From Flintibacter sp. KGMB00164 (lineage in GTDB: Bacteria > Bacillota > Clostridia > Oscillospirales > Oscillospiraceae), in NCBI RefSeq assembly GCF_008727735.1, contig NZ_CP044227.1:1178001-1242000 (forward strand): a stretch of 64,000 nucleotides of DNA. The letters are read 5' to 3'. Below the pieces are notes generated by a model, which did not search any database, was not told where the DNA came from, and saw only the letters and a list, made by a program, of their open reading frames with translations. This document shows, piece after piece, positions 34,506-42,091 of the stretch. The number at the start of each line of letters is the position of its first letter. Positions within the stretch are counted from its first letter, which is position 1. Position numbers and translations under genes: made by a program.

Positions 34506-34760
34506 GTGTTTTGAGAAAGGCAGGCGGCCACCCTGGGAGCGTATGACAGATTATGGATGGTCGGTTATAGGGAATGCGACTCCTTGATATTCTCGGACAA
34601 GTCGGGAAGCGTACCGGATCGGCCAGATACAGCAAGATCTGGAAGCTCTTATCCTCGGTAAATCCTATGGAGGACAATTCTGCCTTTTCTAATCCGGGCA
34701 GCGTCACCGGCGTCTGGCTGGGCCTCCGGCAGCTTTTGCCGGGATAACCGAGCGGAAAAT
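34506..34760. other. Gene-free stretch of unknown content
   Basis: About 255 bases between the marR promoter and the terminator at 34761. A minus-strand open frame crosses it, but it continues through the real membrane-protein gene in the wrong frame and lacks family features. A short GC-rich part at 34695-34740 (CCGGCGTC...CCGGCAGC...GCCGGGAT) could be a decayed gene or repeat remnant. I see no convincing gene. Confidence 0.4.
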
Positions 34761-34787
34761 AAAAAACCACTCGCAGAGCGAGTGGTT
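34761..34787 (-). terminator. Terminator of the membrane-protein pair
   Basis: AACCACTCGC (34765-34774) pairs with GCGAGTGGTT (34778-34787) around AGA; on the minus strand it is followed by TTTTTTATTTT. Confidence 0.85.
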
Positions 34788-34850
34788 GAAAGATAGTTGG
34801 ATACCTCAAAAAGAAAGGAGGGCGCAATGTGGAGCGGGAAATACGAAACG

Positions 34851-35516
34851 TTATCGGCACTCCTGCTTCATGGCGAAATACCCGATGAGTACCGTCCAAA
34901 CATAGGCGCAGGTCTTGGGGATCATCAGCATCCCGATCATGGGGATGGCATCCGCCCAAAGAACGACAGGGATGTAAAAGCCAAAGCTCAATACAATGGT
35001 CAGCCACATCCAGCGGAACGCCCGGTCTCCGTGGTCTCTGGCGCTGCGATAAAACAGCACGATCACTAGCAGGCCAAGCAGAGCGAAGGGAATGTTGCGG
35101 TAGATACCCCAAGAGAGGGGGGCGTCGGCACTGAGCCACTGATTTTGAGGCATCATACATAGAAGGATCCGCAGACCGGCCAGAACATATACTGCGGCGG
35201 TCAGGCCGCCCTGCCCCTTGACACGGTACCGCTGCCGCCATACATAGTAAAGCAGCACATAGAAGATCGTCATGGTGACCGAGGTGATCCATTTTCCCAG
35301 TCCCAGAGGAACGGTGTAATTTTCAAGGCCTGTGGTGCACAGAGCAACCGCACGGGGGATCAGATGGAAGGCGTCGCCTGCGCCCAGCACCACCGCCATG
35401 AAGCCGAACAAACGGAACTGACGGTTTCCCTTGCTGCCCCGGATCATCAGGATACCGATGGTAATGACCGAGACCAGGTAGACCGCATCAAACAGAGTTT
35501 CCATAATTGCCTGCAT
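34851..35516 (-). CDS. Seven-helix membrane protein, 221 aa
   Basis: Seven hydrophobic segments are visible at about 9-25, 35-54, 73-92, 102-121, 137-156, 168-188 and 195-216, joined by short loops. A His/Arg pair in GDAFHLIPRAV (about 47-57) sits near the second segment. I do not recognise the family; the layout is of a small sensor or transporter. It begins 3 bases after the gene at 35520 and the two are one transcript, under a TetR-type operator. Confidence 0.82.
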   Translation of the reverse strand: MQAIMETLFDAVYLVSVITIGILMIRGSKGNRQFRLFGFMAVVLGAGDAFHLIPRAVALCTTGLENYTVPLGLGKWITSVTMTIFYVLLYYVWRQRYRVKGQGGLTAAVYVLAGLRILLCMMPQNQWLSADAPLSWGIYRNIPFALLGLLVIVLFYRSARDHGDRAFRWMWLTIVLSFGFYIPVVLWADAIPMIGMLMIPKTCAYVWTVLIGYFAMKQECR

Positions 35517-35519
35517 CGC

Positions 35520-35963
35520 TTATACTCCTTTTTCTTCCATGTTTTGATTTGCAGCAAAGGCCGCTTTGCCAAAGTTTCGGCCAAACAGCAATCCGGCCAG
35601 CAGCAGGGCAGCTCCCAGGCCGGTGTAAAACACGGCAATAAACTGCTCCGGCGCAAGTCCACTTACCCGCAGGCCAATTCCACCGGTCATCATTACCGCC
35701 ATAATGGCAAAGGCCTTTTCATCAAAGAACTTTAGAAAAAAGTGCCGCTCCTCCAAATAAGAGATAATCCGGCTGGTGTGCTTTTTCACCAGTTTTCCAA
35801 AGATAAACCGCTGAAACACGGCAAAAACCAGCGCAGAAAGCAGGAAATTCAGCACCGAGAGGTAGGCTGGGTAGGCCGTCAGGCCGATGCGTAGGATATT
35901 GAATCCCGCCGCGCTCCACACCAGACAGGCCATAAGCAACAGGGTGTTTCGCTTTACTTTCAT
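35520..35963 (-). CDS. Small polytopic membrane protein, 147 aa
   Basis: About four hydrophobic segments (near 8-26, 32-52, 84-104 and 110-130) with a basic middle loop (FGKLVKKHTSRIISYLEER). ATG 35963 follows AAGGAGG; the in-frame ATG 11 codons upstream overlaps the operator at 35983 and lacks a site. No named family recognised. It lies downstream of tetR, and its own upstream region carries the same TGAACAATGTTCA element as the tetR promoter, so TetR should control it. Confidence 0.8.
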   Translation of the reverse strand: MKVKRNTLLLMACLVWSAAGFNILRIGLTAYPAYLSVLNFLLSALVFAVFQRFIFGKLVKKHTSRIISYLEERHFFLKFFDEKAFAIMAVMMTGGIGLRVSGLAPEQFIAVFYTGLGAALLLAGLLFGRNFGKAAFAANQNMEEKGV

Positions 35964-35982
35964 GGGTTTCCTCCTTCTTAAG

Positions 35983-35995
35983 TGAACAATGTTCA
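35983..35995. promoter_or_regulatory. TetR-type operator, copy 1
   Basis: TGAACAATGTTCA (TGAAC-N3-GTTCA) 20 bases upstream of the membrane-protein start at 35963. The identical 13-mer occurs at the tetR promoter (36608-36620). Confidence 0.8.
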
Positions 35996-36008
35996 ATTTT
36001 TGGGATAT

Positions 36009-36036
36009 AAAATTCCCACTGGCCGGTGGGAATTTT
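36009..36036 (-). terminator. Hairpin at the end of tetR
   Basis: AAAATTCCCAC (36009-36019) pairs with GTGGGAATTTT (36026-36036). It overlaps the tetR stop region and reads ATTTTAT after the stem on the minus strand, so it probably reduces read-through from tetR into the membrane-protein genes. Confidence 0.65.
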
Positions 36037-36592
36037 AATAGAGAGTCCTGCGGACAATCTCCAGTACAGCGGTTGGATCATAATCCTGCCGCAGTAAAGC
36101 TGACAGCATTAGGGAAAACAGAAGATCTGCAAATTTTTCCGCCGTAAATTGTTCTGTGAAGGCATCTGGCCGCACTTTGGTGTCCTGCTGTAAAACGGAG
36201 TGCAATCCCTCCAAAATGTGCTGCCAGGTCTGCTGCATCTTCCGTCTCCCGTCCGATTTGTCTTCCCCCATAAAGCCCAGGGAGTGGAGGGTAAAGAATC
36301 CGGGATATTGTTTGCAGCCATATTCCATTCGTTCGTACAGCCAGGTAATGCAGGCCTGGGTGTCCTGAAACACAGCTCCATCCTTCGGGCGGTGGAAGAT
36401 CTCACACCAGACGCTTTCCACGGTGGCGCCAACCAGGGCAGACTTGGAGTCAAAGTAGTTGTAAATGGAACCAACCGATACTCCGCAGGCCGCCGCCACT
36501 GAACGAATATTGACGGCCGACCAGCCCTCTCGCTGGATCAGTTCCCGGCTGGTTTTTAAGATATCCTCTTTTGATGTGACAACGGTATTCAT
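36035..36592 (-). CDS. TetR/AcrR-family transcriptional regulator, 185 aa
   Basis: N-terminal helix-turn-helix is clear: ILKTSRELIQREGWSAVNIRSVAAACGVSVGSIYNYFDSKSALVGATVESVW (residues about 11-60, with the GSIYNYFxSK recognition helix). The ligand-binding C-terminal part is variable. Two identical operator copies, one at its own promoter and one before the membrane-protein pair, suggest that it represses both. Confidence 0.94.
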   Translation of the reverse strand: MNTVVTSKEDILKTSRELIQREGWSAVNIRSVAAACGVSVGSIYNYFDSKSALVGATVESVWCEIFHRPKDGAVFQDTQACITWLYERMEYGCKQYPGFFTLHSLGFMGEDKSDGRRKMQQTWQHILEGLHSVLQQDTKVRPDAFTEQFTAEKFADLLFSLMLSALLRQDYDPTAVLEIVRRTLY

Positions 36593-36607
36593 CCAATCAC
36601 CTCAATA

Positions 36608-36647
36608 TGAACAATGTTCATTATAGGGATTTATCCGTTGTTGTCAA
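36608..36647 (-). promoter_or_regulatory. tetR promoter with operator copy 2
   Basis: On the minus strand: TTGACA (36647-36642), 16-base spacer, TATAAT (36625-36620), then TGAACATTGTTCA (36620-36608) directly at the expected transcription start. This is the reverse complement of the 13-mer at 35983. Confidence 0.88.
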
Positions 36648-36731
36648 GTGTGATTTGTATCGTAACTTTTGCTGGGACTGGATTGCCGATAAACAAAGGG
36701 GTGATTGTCTATTACTATGAGACCGCTTTGA

Positions 36732-36760
36732 TTGTCAGATGGGGATGCTCATGGTATGAT
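36732..36760 (+). promoter_or_regulatory. Sigma-A promoter for the DUF2200 gene
   Basis: TTGTCA at 36732-36737, 17-base spacer, TATGAT at 36755-36760, about 70 bases before ATG 36829. Confidence 0.65.
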
Positions 36761-36828
36761 AAGAATATCAAATAAAGTGCCTGTCAAGAACCTTTGCCGG
36801 GTGGCTGAGGTTTGGAAAGGAGAAGTAT

Positions 36829-37179
36829 ATGCCCCGTACTGATGTAACACAGATGCCTTTTGCAAAACTATACCCGTTGCTGGTAAACAAGGCCGGAAAA
36901 AAGGGCCGCAGCAGGGAAGAGGTGGATCAGGTGACCGCTTGGCTCACCGGGTATACCGCGGAGGAGATTGCCCATCTGGAGCAGTCTGATACCAGCTACG
37001 GCGACTTCTTTCGGAAGGCTCCTGCCTTGAATCCAAACCGGACTAAAATTACAGGTAAGATATGTGGGATCCGGGTAGAGGAGATCGAAGACCCGCTGAT
37101 GCGGGAGATTCGGTATCTGGATAAACTGGTGGATGAGCTGGCCAAGGGAAAATCCATGGAACAGATTTTGAGAACATAA
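36829..37179 (+). CDS. DUF2200-family protein, 116 aa
   Basis: The sequence shows the family pattern: an N-terminal MPFAKLYPLLVNKAGKKGRSREEVDQVTAWLTGYTAEEIA, the segment TSYGDFFRKAPALNPNRTKITGKICGIRVEEIEDPLMREIRYLDKLVDELAKGK. Proteins of this family are about 115 residues, widespread and of unknown function; the basic/helical look has led to suggestions of nucleic-acid binding, unproven. ATG 36829 follows AAAGGAGAAG. Monocistronic, with a bidirectional terminator 4 bases after its stop. Confidence 0.9.
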   Translation: MPRTDVTQMPFAKLYPLLVNKAGKKGRSREEVDQVTAWLTGYTAEEIAHLEQSDTSYGDFFRKAPALNPNRTKITGKICGIRVEEIEDPLMREIRYLDKLVDELAKGKSMEQILRT

Positions 37180-37182
37180 ATG

Positions 37183-37227
37183 AAATTCCCCTATTCTGTG
37201 CTGCAGCAAGCATAGAATAGGGGAATT
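37183..37227. terminator. Bidirectional terminator
   Basis: AATTCCCCTATTCT (37184-37197) pairs with AGAATAGGGGAATT (37214-37227); shared by the DUF2200 gene (+) and the XRE gene (-). Confidence 0.88.
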
Positions 37228-37233
37228 GTTTAC

Positions 37234-37683
37234 TTACATTTGTCCCTTCCATACCCGGGCCAAAATATCTTTGAGCACGAGCAGAGCGTCGGTGTTGTTA
37301 TAGCCGTAGTCCACACGCAGCTGGGTGAGCATCTCGCGCAGGGCCGGAGCATAGTCGTTGATACGCACCGTTTTATGGTAGGTAGCCAGCACCGGGTACT
37401 TCTTGCTCCATACCTTGTTCCAGTCGATCCGGGCCTGGGCCTCGTCACTGATGCTGTCAATCATTTGCTGGGCCTGCTGCTCGTCAAAATCGTACTCAAT
37501 AAGCTCATCCAGGGTCATGTGGTAGAGCATGGCCAGTCCCTTGGACTGCCGGATGTCGGGCAGAGTCTCGTTGGTCTCCCATTTGGAGATGGTCTGGCGG
37601 CTGACTCCCAGCTTTTCCGCTACGTTTTCCTGGGATAATCCGCTTTTCTTCCGGGCGTGATATAAGCTGCTCCCTAAACTCAT
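37234..37683 (-). CDS. XRE-family helix-turn-helix regulator, 149 aa
   Basis: Cro/CI-type HTH at residues about 5-60: SSLYHARKKSGLSQENVAEKLGVSRQTISKWETNETLPDIRQSKGLAMLYHMTLDELI. The rest (about 65-149) is an acidic/aromatic region without a recognised effector domain. ATG 37683 follows CAGGAGGG. It stands alone, convergent with DUF2200 and divergent from the PNPOx-like gene, which it may regulate. Confidence 0.9.
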   Translation of the reverse strand: MSLGSSLYHARKKSGLSQENVAEKLGVSRQTISKWETNETLPDIRQSKGLAMLYHMTLDELIEYDFDEQQAQQMIDSISDEAQARIDWNKVWSKKYPVLATYHKTVRINDYAPALREMLTQLRVDYGYNNTDALLVLKDILARVWKGQM

Positions 37684-37837
37684 AACAGTTCCCTCCTGAT
37701 ATTACGTGTTCTGCACTTCAGTATACCGTCCGAACAGTAAAAAATCTACCAAGAGAAACAGGCACTTTCGCCCGGTTTCCTGACATTTCCCTTGCGGCTG
37801 TGCTATACTGGAGAAAACGGAGATGGGAGGGATCTGT

Positions 37838-38359
37838 GTGACAAAGGAAGAGTACCAAGCGGCTGCCCGTTACTGGGAGGAAAAGGACGCAGACAGCGTC
37901 AAACTGGAGCCCGGGAAGCTGCGCTCCATGGTGGAAGAGTATATCCAGTCCAGCAACACCTGCGCTCTGGCCACCGGGACAGGGGACTATGTGCGCTGTA
38001 CCCCCATTGAGTACAGCTGGCACGACGGCTGCTTCTGGATGTTCAGTGAGGGGGGCAAGAAATTCATTGGCCTTGAAAAGAATCCCCATGTGTGTCTGGC
38101 CATCTATGACCGGTACGAGGGTTTTGGCTCACTCCATGGGATGCAGGTCATGGGTTTGGCGGAGTTGGTAGAGCCGTTCAGTGAGGCTTACAACGACCAC
38201 GCCGCACGCAAAAAGATTTCTTTGGAGTTTCTGCGTAAACTGCCGTCTCCCATGCACTTAATTTCTGTTCGGCCTACTCGCATCGACTGCCTGTTCTCTG
38301 ACTTCAAAAAGCTGGGATGCGCTCCGCGGCAGACGTTGTTGCTGGAGGAGACATTGTGA
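37838..38359 (+). CDS. Pyridoxamine 5'-phosphate oxidase-like split-barrel protein, 173 aa
   Basis: Split-barrel flavin-binding pattern: an N-terminal helix, then VEEYIQSSNTCALATGTGDYVRCTPIEYSWHDGCFWMFSEGGKKFIGLEKNPHVCLAIYDRYEGFGSLHGMQVMGLAELVE. Such proteins bind FMN, F420 or heme and are common near redox genes. GTG 37838 follows GGGAGG; an ATG 5 codons earlier overlaps that site. A short helical-protein gene follows 41 bases later in the same direction. Confidence 0.85.
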   Translation: MTKEEYQAAARYWEEKDADSVKLEPGKLRSMVEEYIQSSNTCALATGTGDYVRCTPIEYSWHDGCFWMFSEGGKKFIGLEKNPHVCLAIYDRYEGFGSLHGMQVMGLAELVEPFSEAYNDHAARKKISLEFLRKLPSPMHLISVRPTRIDCLFSDFKKLGCAPRQTLLLEETL

Positions 38360-38400
38360 CAGGAGCAAAACATTCAGACAGAGCCGATAGGAGGCAAAGC

Positions 38401-38607
38401 ATGGTATATTCCGAAGAGGAACTTCTGGAGGCCAAACGGCAGATCGATTCCACCCTGCATAAGTTGGCAGAGACCATCAAAACCCTGGAGGGAAAAGAAA
38501 ACCCTGCCCGCTATAAGTCTCAGATCACCTTGGCTAAGCGGCGCATCCAAGCCTTTACCCTTGCAGTGGATCTGATCCAGAGAGAACTGGAGCAGAGGAC
38601 AACATGA
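38401..38607 (+). CDS. Small helical protein, 68 aa
   Basis: ATG 38401 is preceded by GATAGGAGG. The product is almost entirely helical and charged (EEELLEAKRQIDSTLHKLAETIKTLEGKENPARYKSQITLAKRRIQAFTLAVDLIQREL). The pattern suggests a helical hairpin around the GKENPARYK turn that could dimerise. I do not recognise a family. Probably cotranscribed with the PNPOx-like gene, ending in the terminator at 38612. Confidence 0.75.
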   Translation: MVYSEEELLEAKRQIDSTLHKLAETIKTLEGKENPARYKSQITLAKRRIQAFTLAVDLIQRELEQRTT

Positions 38608-38611
38608 TAAC

Positions 38612-38653
38612 AAAAAGCCCGGGGCATCTGAAGTTGCAGAAGCTCCGGGTTTT
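38612..38653. terminator. Bidirectional terminator
   Basis: AAAAAG-CCCGGGGC pairs with GCTCCGGG-TTTT (one G-U pair). It closes the plus-strand small gene and the nine-gene minus-strand operon ending at 38661. Confidence 0.75.
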
Positions 38654-38660
38654 CCTGTTC

Positions 38661-39767
38661 TTAGAATGGTCCCAGCTTGCCGCTCTGGATGCGGCGCTTC
38701 AGGTCAAGCACCTTTTCCTCGATTTGGGTCATGACAGCGAGAAATTCTTTATCTTCCTTGCCGCTGGGATCATCCAGGCCCCAATCCTCCCGATGGGAAC
38801 AGGGGAACGTGGGACACTGGACATTGCAGCCCATGGTGACGACGATATCTACCGGCGGGAGGTCGGAGAGCAGTTTATTGTGCTGGGTCCGTTCCATATC
38901 GATGCCGTGTACCTGTTTCATCAGACGTACCGCATCGGGGTTGATCCGGGAGCCGGGTTCAGTGCCGGCAGAGAAGCTATCAAACACATCGCCGGCCAGT
39001 TTTTTGCCTAGCGCCTGGGCCATCTGGCTGCGGCAGGAGTTATGAACGCAGAGAAAAGCCACCTTGGGCTTTTTGAGGTTGGCAGCAGAGAAGGGGCAGC
39101 GCTTGCCGATGCACTGGTTGTTTTGACTGCTGTAAGAGCAGACGGGGAGAGTCCGTTCCATCTCCACCCCAAGATGCTCCCGGGTAAAGTCGATGGCGGC
39201 CAGGATGGACAGAAAGGAATCCCGTTTGCAGCACCGGGGGCCGCCCGCCTTCCCGATGCTGTCCAGTGCCCGGGCGGTCATCTGGTTGCTCAGTCCCCAA
39301 GGTTCCTGGGCCAGTGGTGTGGACTGCGTGGCAACGGCCAAAAACTGTCCCGCACTGATCCCAGCCCCGCAGGCACCCCAAAAGCCGCAGGCTCCGCCGG
39401 GAACTTCTTTGCCCCGGCTGTACATCTCGCGAAGGGCGGCTTCCAAATCCAAGCTGCCTCCGGCATTTTTATAGGCGGTGAGCAGAGCGGCTCCCACCAT
39501 GACATGGTGTTCCGGGCCGTGCATATGGCAGAAGGGGAGATCCATCATCCGTCGGACAATGGCCACAGGGTCTTTGGAGGTCTCAGAGAGACACAGGCCA
39601 AAGATGCTGTCCATGCCCTGGGTATGGCAGTCATTGCACACATAGTGTCCTTTTACGCAGCGCGTTTTGCTGGGTTCTTTTTTATGGCAGATAGCGCACT
39701 CCATGATCTCATCCTGGATCAGATATTCCAGGGGCGCCCGACAAATCAAACATTCTTCCCGGTTCAA
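38661..39767 (-). CDS. DUF5714 domain fused to thioredoxin-coupled arsenate reductase, 368 aa
   Basis: Residues about 1-228 match DUF5714, a Cys-rich domain with CLIC, CAIC, C37, CNDC and FCHMH motifs (metal-binding look) and GGACGFWGACGAGISAG. Residues about 233-368 are a complete LMW-phosphatase-type arsenate reductase: catalytic loop C240-VHNSC-R246 and the reductant cysteines in GCNVQCPTFPC (C314, C318, C323). TTG 39767 overlaps the previous stop as TTGA with GGGAGG upstream; ATG 39785 is an alternative. It is roughly 65 percent identical to the ArsC at 55393 by eye. The fusion is unusual and its use in arsenic resistance is inferred. Confidence 0.85.
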   Translation of the reverse strand: MNREECLICRAPLEYLIQDEIMECAICHKKEPSKTRCVKGHYVCNDCHTQGMDSIFGLCLSETSKDPVAIVRRMMDLPFCHMHGPEHHVMVGAALLTAYKNAGGSLDLEAALREMYSRGKEVPGGACGFWGACGAGISAGQFLAVATQSTPLAQEPWGLSNQMTARALDSIGKAGGPRCCKRDSFLSILAAIDFTREHLGVEMERTLPVCSYSSQNNQCIGKRCPFSAANLKKPKVAFLCVHNSCRSQMAQALGKKLAGDVFDSFSAGTEPGSRINPDAVRLMKQVHGIDMERTQHNKLLSDLPPVDIVVTMGCNVQCPTFPCSHREDWGLDDPSGKEDKEFLAVMTQIEEKVLDLKRRIQSGKLGPF

Positions 39768-40468
39768 ACCTCCGTCTCCTCCCATTTTTGCAGCGCAGCA
39801 TGTTGTTCCGGTGTATGAAACCAGTGTTCTCCACCTTCCAACACAGTGAGCTTAGCATTGTGTTGATGAGTATACTCTTCCACAGTATGACGGGGAGTCA
39901 TATTGTCCCCACTTCCGTAGAGAATGCAGATAGGGCAGTCCCAATGGTGGACTGGATGCTCCCGTACCCAGCATAGATACGTCCAGGATAGGGTTTGGCC
40001 AAAAGAGGTGGCGATTTCACCCTGCTCCTTTAGTTGTTCCTCCGACACTCCGGCCCAGCCCATCATAGTCAAAATCAAGCGTTCCATGTCCACAATAGGG
40101 GAGACAAGTAGAGCGCGACGGGGTGTGTCCGAGGCCAGCATAGCAAAATAAGCTCCGATGCTGTTGGTACGGAGAGAGACCGTTTTCCAGTGCTGCTTTG
40201 ACCAATACAGCGCAGCTTGAATGTCTGGTACTGCTGTCCATGGGGTAAATACCTCATCTCGATTCTGACGTTCTCCATGACCAGGCAAATCAATGGACAG
40301 TACCTGGTACCCCTTGGGACAGGCTATCAGAGCAAAGGCTGCAGCTTCTTCTTTATGCCCCATTTGTCCGTGGAGAAATAGATATCCTCGCTGCGCAGGT
40401 TCCCCATATAAAATCGCGGGAATCATACCAATTTGAATGTGTTGGGTTTTCATTGTTTTGCCTTTCAT
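39764..40468 (-). CDS. Alpha/beta hydrolase, 234 aa
   Basis: Core motifs: YLFLHGQMGHKEEA (oxyanion loop), LSIDLPGHGERQ, the nucleophile elbow SIGAYFAML (LRTNSIGAY, Ser in N-S-I-G), CPICILYGSGDNMTP (acid) and GGEHWFHTPEQ (catalytic His). Cytosolic. Substrate unknown; the closest look is to serine esterases. ATG 40468 overlaps the upstream stop as ATGA; ATG 40453 with AAAGG is an alternative. It overlaps the DUF5714-ArsC start, all in one operon. Confidence 0.85.
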   Translation of the reverse strand: MKGKTMKTQHIQIGMIPAILYGEPAQRGYLFLHGQMGHKEEAAAFALIACPKGYQVLSIDLPGHGERQNRDEVFTPWTAVPDIQAALYWSKQHWKTVSLRTNSIGAYFAMLASDTPRRALLVSPIVDMERLILTMMGWAGVSEEQLKEQGEIATSFGQTLSWTYLCWVREHPVHHWDCPICILYGSGDNMTPRHTVEEYTHQHNAKLTVLEGGEHWFHTPEQHAALQKWEETEV

Positions 40469-40968
40469 TGGGTTAGTATCAACGCCATCCGCTCCAGACC
40501 CAGTCCAAGCCCCTCATGGCCTACACATCGGCTAGGGCGGGTGTTGACGGCATGATCCAGCAGAGGCTGAGTTTGGTTGGAAGTGTCCAAACATAGATCC
40601 AGTGCCAGAACATCTTCCCAAGCCCGGTTTAGGAAGGCTACCTCACGGCGGCCATGGGTACGGGTGATTTCAATCGTGCCTGCCTGACGCAGGTAGTCCG
40701 CGGCCTGTTCGTTGGAAAAACCGGCGGCAGTGAGACTGTCGAGCAGTCCCTCACGAAACAGTCCTGGGATGTCGGCCCACTGGAAAGGCGATACATCATA
40801 GCGGACAAAGGTATACCGGCTGTGGCAGTGGACAGCCAGAAGGGACTTGTGCCCCCGCAGGTCAATGACATGAAGATCCCAGCAAAAACGCCGATCCGAC
40901 TCAGTGCCATACTCCGGCGTTTTAACCTTCAGAAATCGCTGGAGAGGAAAAGTAAGACCCAGTTCCAT
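40465..40968 (-). CDS. DUF6933-like protein, 167 aa
   Basis: The protein starts MELGLTFPLQRFLKVKTPEYG and has FFCWDLHVIDLRGHKSLLAVHCHSRYTFVRYDVSPFQW, a pattern I associate with the DUF6933 group of clostridial proteins; the name is a recollection, not a search result. It is soluble and alpha/beta, without catalytic motifs I can name. It overlaps the phosphodiesterase gene by 1 base (TAATG) and the hydrolase by 4, so it belongs firmly to the operon. Confidence 0.72.
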   Translation of the reverse strand: MELGLTFPLQRFLKVKTPEYGTESDRRFCWDLHVIDLRGHKSLLAVHCHSRYTFVRYDVSPFQWADIPGLFREGLLDSLTAAGFSNEQAADYLRQAGTIEITRTHGRREVAFLNRAWEDVLALDLCLDTSNQTQPLLDHAVNTRPSRCVGHEGLGLGLERMALILTQ

Positions 40969-41426
40969 TACTTCACCTCGTGGGGGATGGTGATCTTTGT
41001 TACCTGAATGTGCCCGTCTGCAATCTCCGCCATCATCATGGTGATCTCCTGATGAAACCGCCTGGGACCGCAGGAGCCTGGGTTCAGCCACAAAATGCCG
41101 TCTTTTTCTTCCTGCAGATACTTGTGGGAGTGGCCAAATACCACTGCATCCACGCCGGAAAGGTCCGCTGGGACCTCTTTTTTGTTGTGGACCATGTAAA
41201 AGGTCACGCCATCCAAGATAACTGTGAGATCGTGGGGGATGGCTTCCGCCCACTCTTTGTCGTTATTGCCCCGAACGATGTAGAGGGGAGCGTGCTGCCG
41301 CAGCTCGTCCACGATGCCGGGTTTATTGATGTCGCCGCCGTGGAGAATGGCGTCGACGTTTTTCAGATATTCCAGCACCTCGGGCCGAAGCAGGCCGTGG
41401 GTGTCGGAGAGAATGGCAAGTTTCAT
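40968..41426 (-). CDS. YfcE-family metallophosphoesterase, 152 aa
   Basis: Motifs in order: MKLAILSDTHG, LHGGDIN, VRGNNDKE, YMVHNKKE (reduced H motif) and VFGHSHK, then WLNPGSCGPRR. This is the small Mn2+-dependent phosphodiesterase family of YfcE/YfcD-like enzymes, of about 150-190 residues. ATG 41426 follows ACAGGAG; the ATGA overlap at 41444 is an alternative start. The natural substrate is unknown. Confidence 0.92.
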   Translation of the reverse strand: MKLAILSDTHGLLRPEVLEYLKNVDAILHGGDINKPGIVDELRQHAPLYIVRGNNDKEWAEAIPHDLTVILDGVTFYMVHNKKEVPADLSGVDAVVFGHSHKYLQEEKDGILWLNPGSCGPRRFHQEITMMMAEIADGHIQVTKITIPHEVK

Positions 41427-41440
41427 GGGGATATCTCCTG

Positions 41441-42079
41441 TCATGGGTTGATTTTGCGAATCTGTTCCAGATCACCGCTGCATAAGGTTTCCAGATTGCG
41501 GAAGATTTTCTCCGGCTCCCAGTCCCACCACCGGAGTTCCAGTAAGTAGGCCGTCAGTTCCTGGTTGAAACGGGGACGGATCACACGGCAGGGATTTCCC
41601 GCTGCGATGGTGTAAGGCGGAATATTGCTGGATACCACGGAGTTGGCCCCGATAATCGCACCGTTGCCAATGTGGACACCGGGCAGGACGGTGACATTTT
41701 GCCCCATCCACACATCGTTGCCCACGACAGTATCGCCCTTAAAGGGCAGCTCGTCCAATGTGGGTGTGCATTTCTCCCAGCCATGGGCAAAGATATTGAA
41801 GGGGTAGGTGGTAACCGAGGCCATGCGGTGGTTTGCGCCGTTCATGACAAACTCAACGCCCTTGCCGATGGCGCAGAACTTCCCAATGATCAGCTTGTCC
41901 CCGATAAACTCATAGTGGTGAGTTACATGGGATTCAAAGTCCTCGCCCCCGGTGGCCGCATCGTCGTAGTAGGTATAATCGCCCACCTGAATGTTGGGAC
42001 GGGTAATGACATTCTTAATGTAGCAGACGCTGGGAATGTTCTCGTTTGGGTGGACAGCGTTGGGGTTGGGTCCAAACAT
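41441..42079 (-). CDS. Vat-like xenobiotic O-acetyltransferase (left-handed beta-helix), 212 aa
   Basis: Near the start, GPNPNAVHPNENIPSVCYIKN, then VGDYTYYDD and HHYEFIGDKLIIGKFCAIGKGVEFVMNGANHRM with TTYPFNIFAHGWEK, followed by hexapeptide repeats KGDTVVGNDVWMGQNVTVLPGVHIGNGAIIGANSVV and a C-terminal WWDWEPEKI. This is the layout of the Vat/CatB xenobiotic acetyltransferases, including the catalytic-type His in NGANH. Streptogramin A or chloramphenicol are the known substrates of the group, but chromosomal homologues often act on unknown compounds. Confidence 0.85.
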   Translation of the reverse strand: MFGPNPNAVHPNENIPSVCYIKNVITRPNIQVGDYTYYDDAATGGEDFESHVTHHYEFIGDKLIIGKFCAIGKGVEFVMNGANHRMASVTTYPFNIFAHGWEKCTPTLDELPFKGDTVVGNDVWMGQNVTVLPGVHIGNGAIIGANSVVSSNIPPYTIAAGNPCRVIRPRFNQELTAYLLELRWWDWEPEKIFRNLETLCSGDLEQIRKINP

Positions 42080-42091
42080 TGTGAAGCCTCC

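Noticed and set aside
34474-35292. Long minus-strand open frame (272 codons)
   Set aside because: It overlaps the seven-helix membrane protein at 34851-35516 in another frame; the latter has membrane segments and a coherent start, while this frame has a Pro/Arg/Ser-rich shadow composition.
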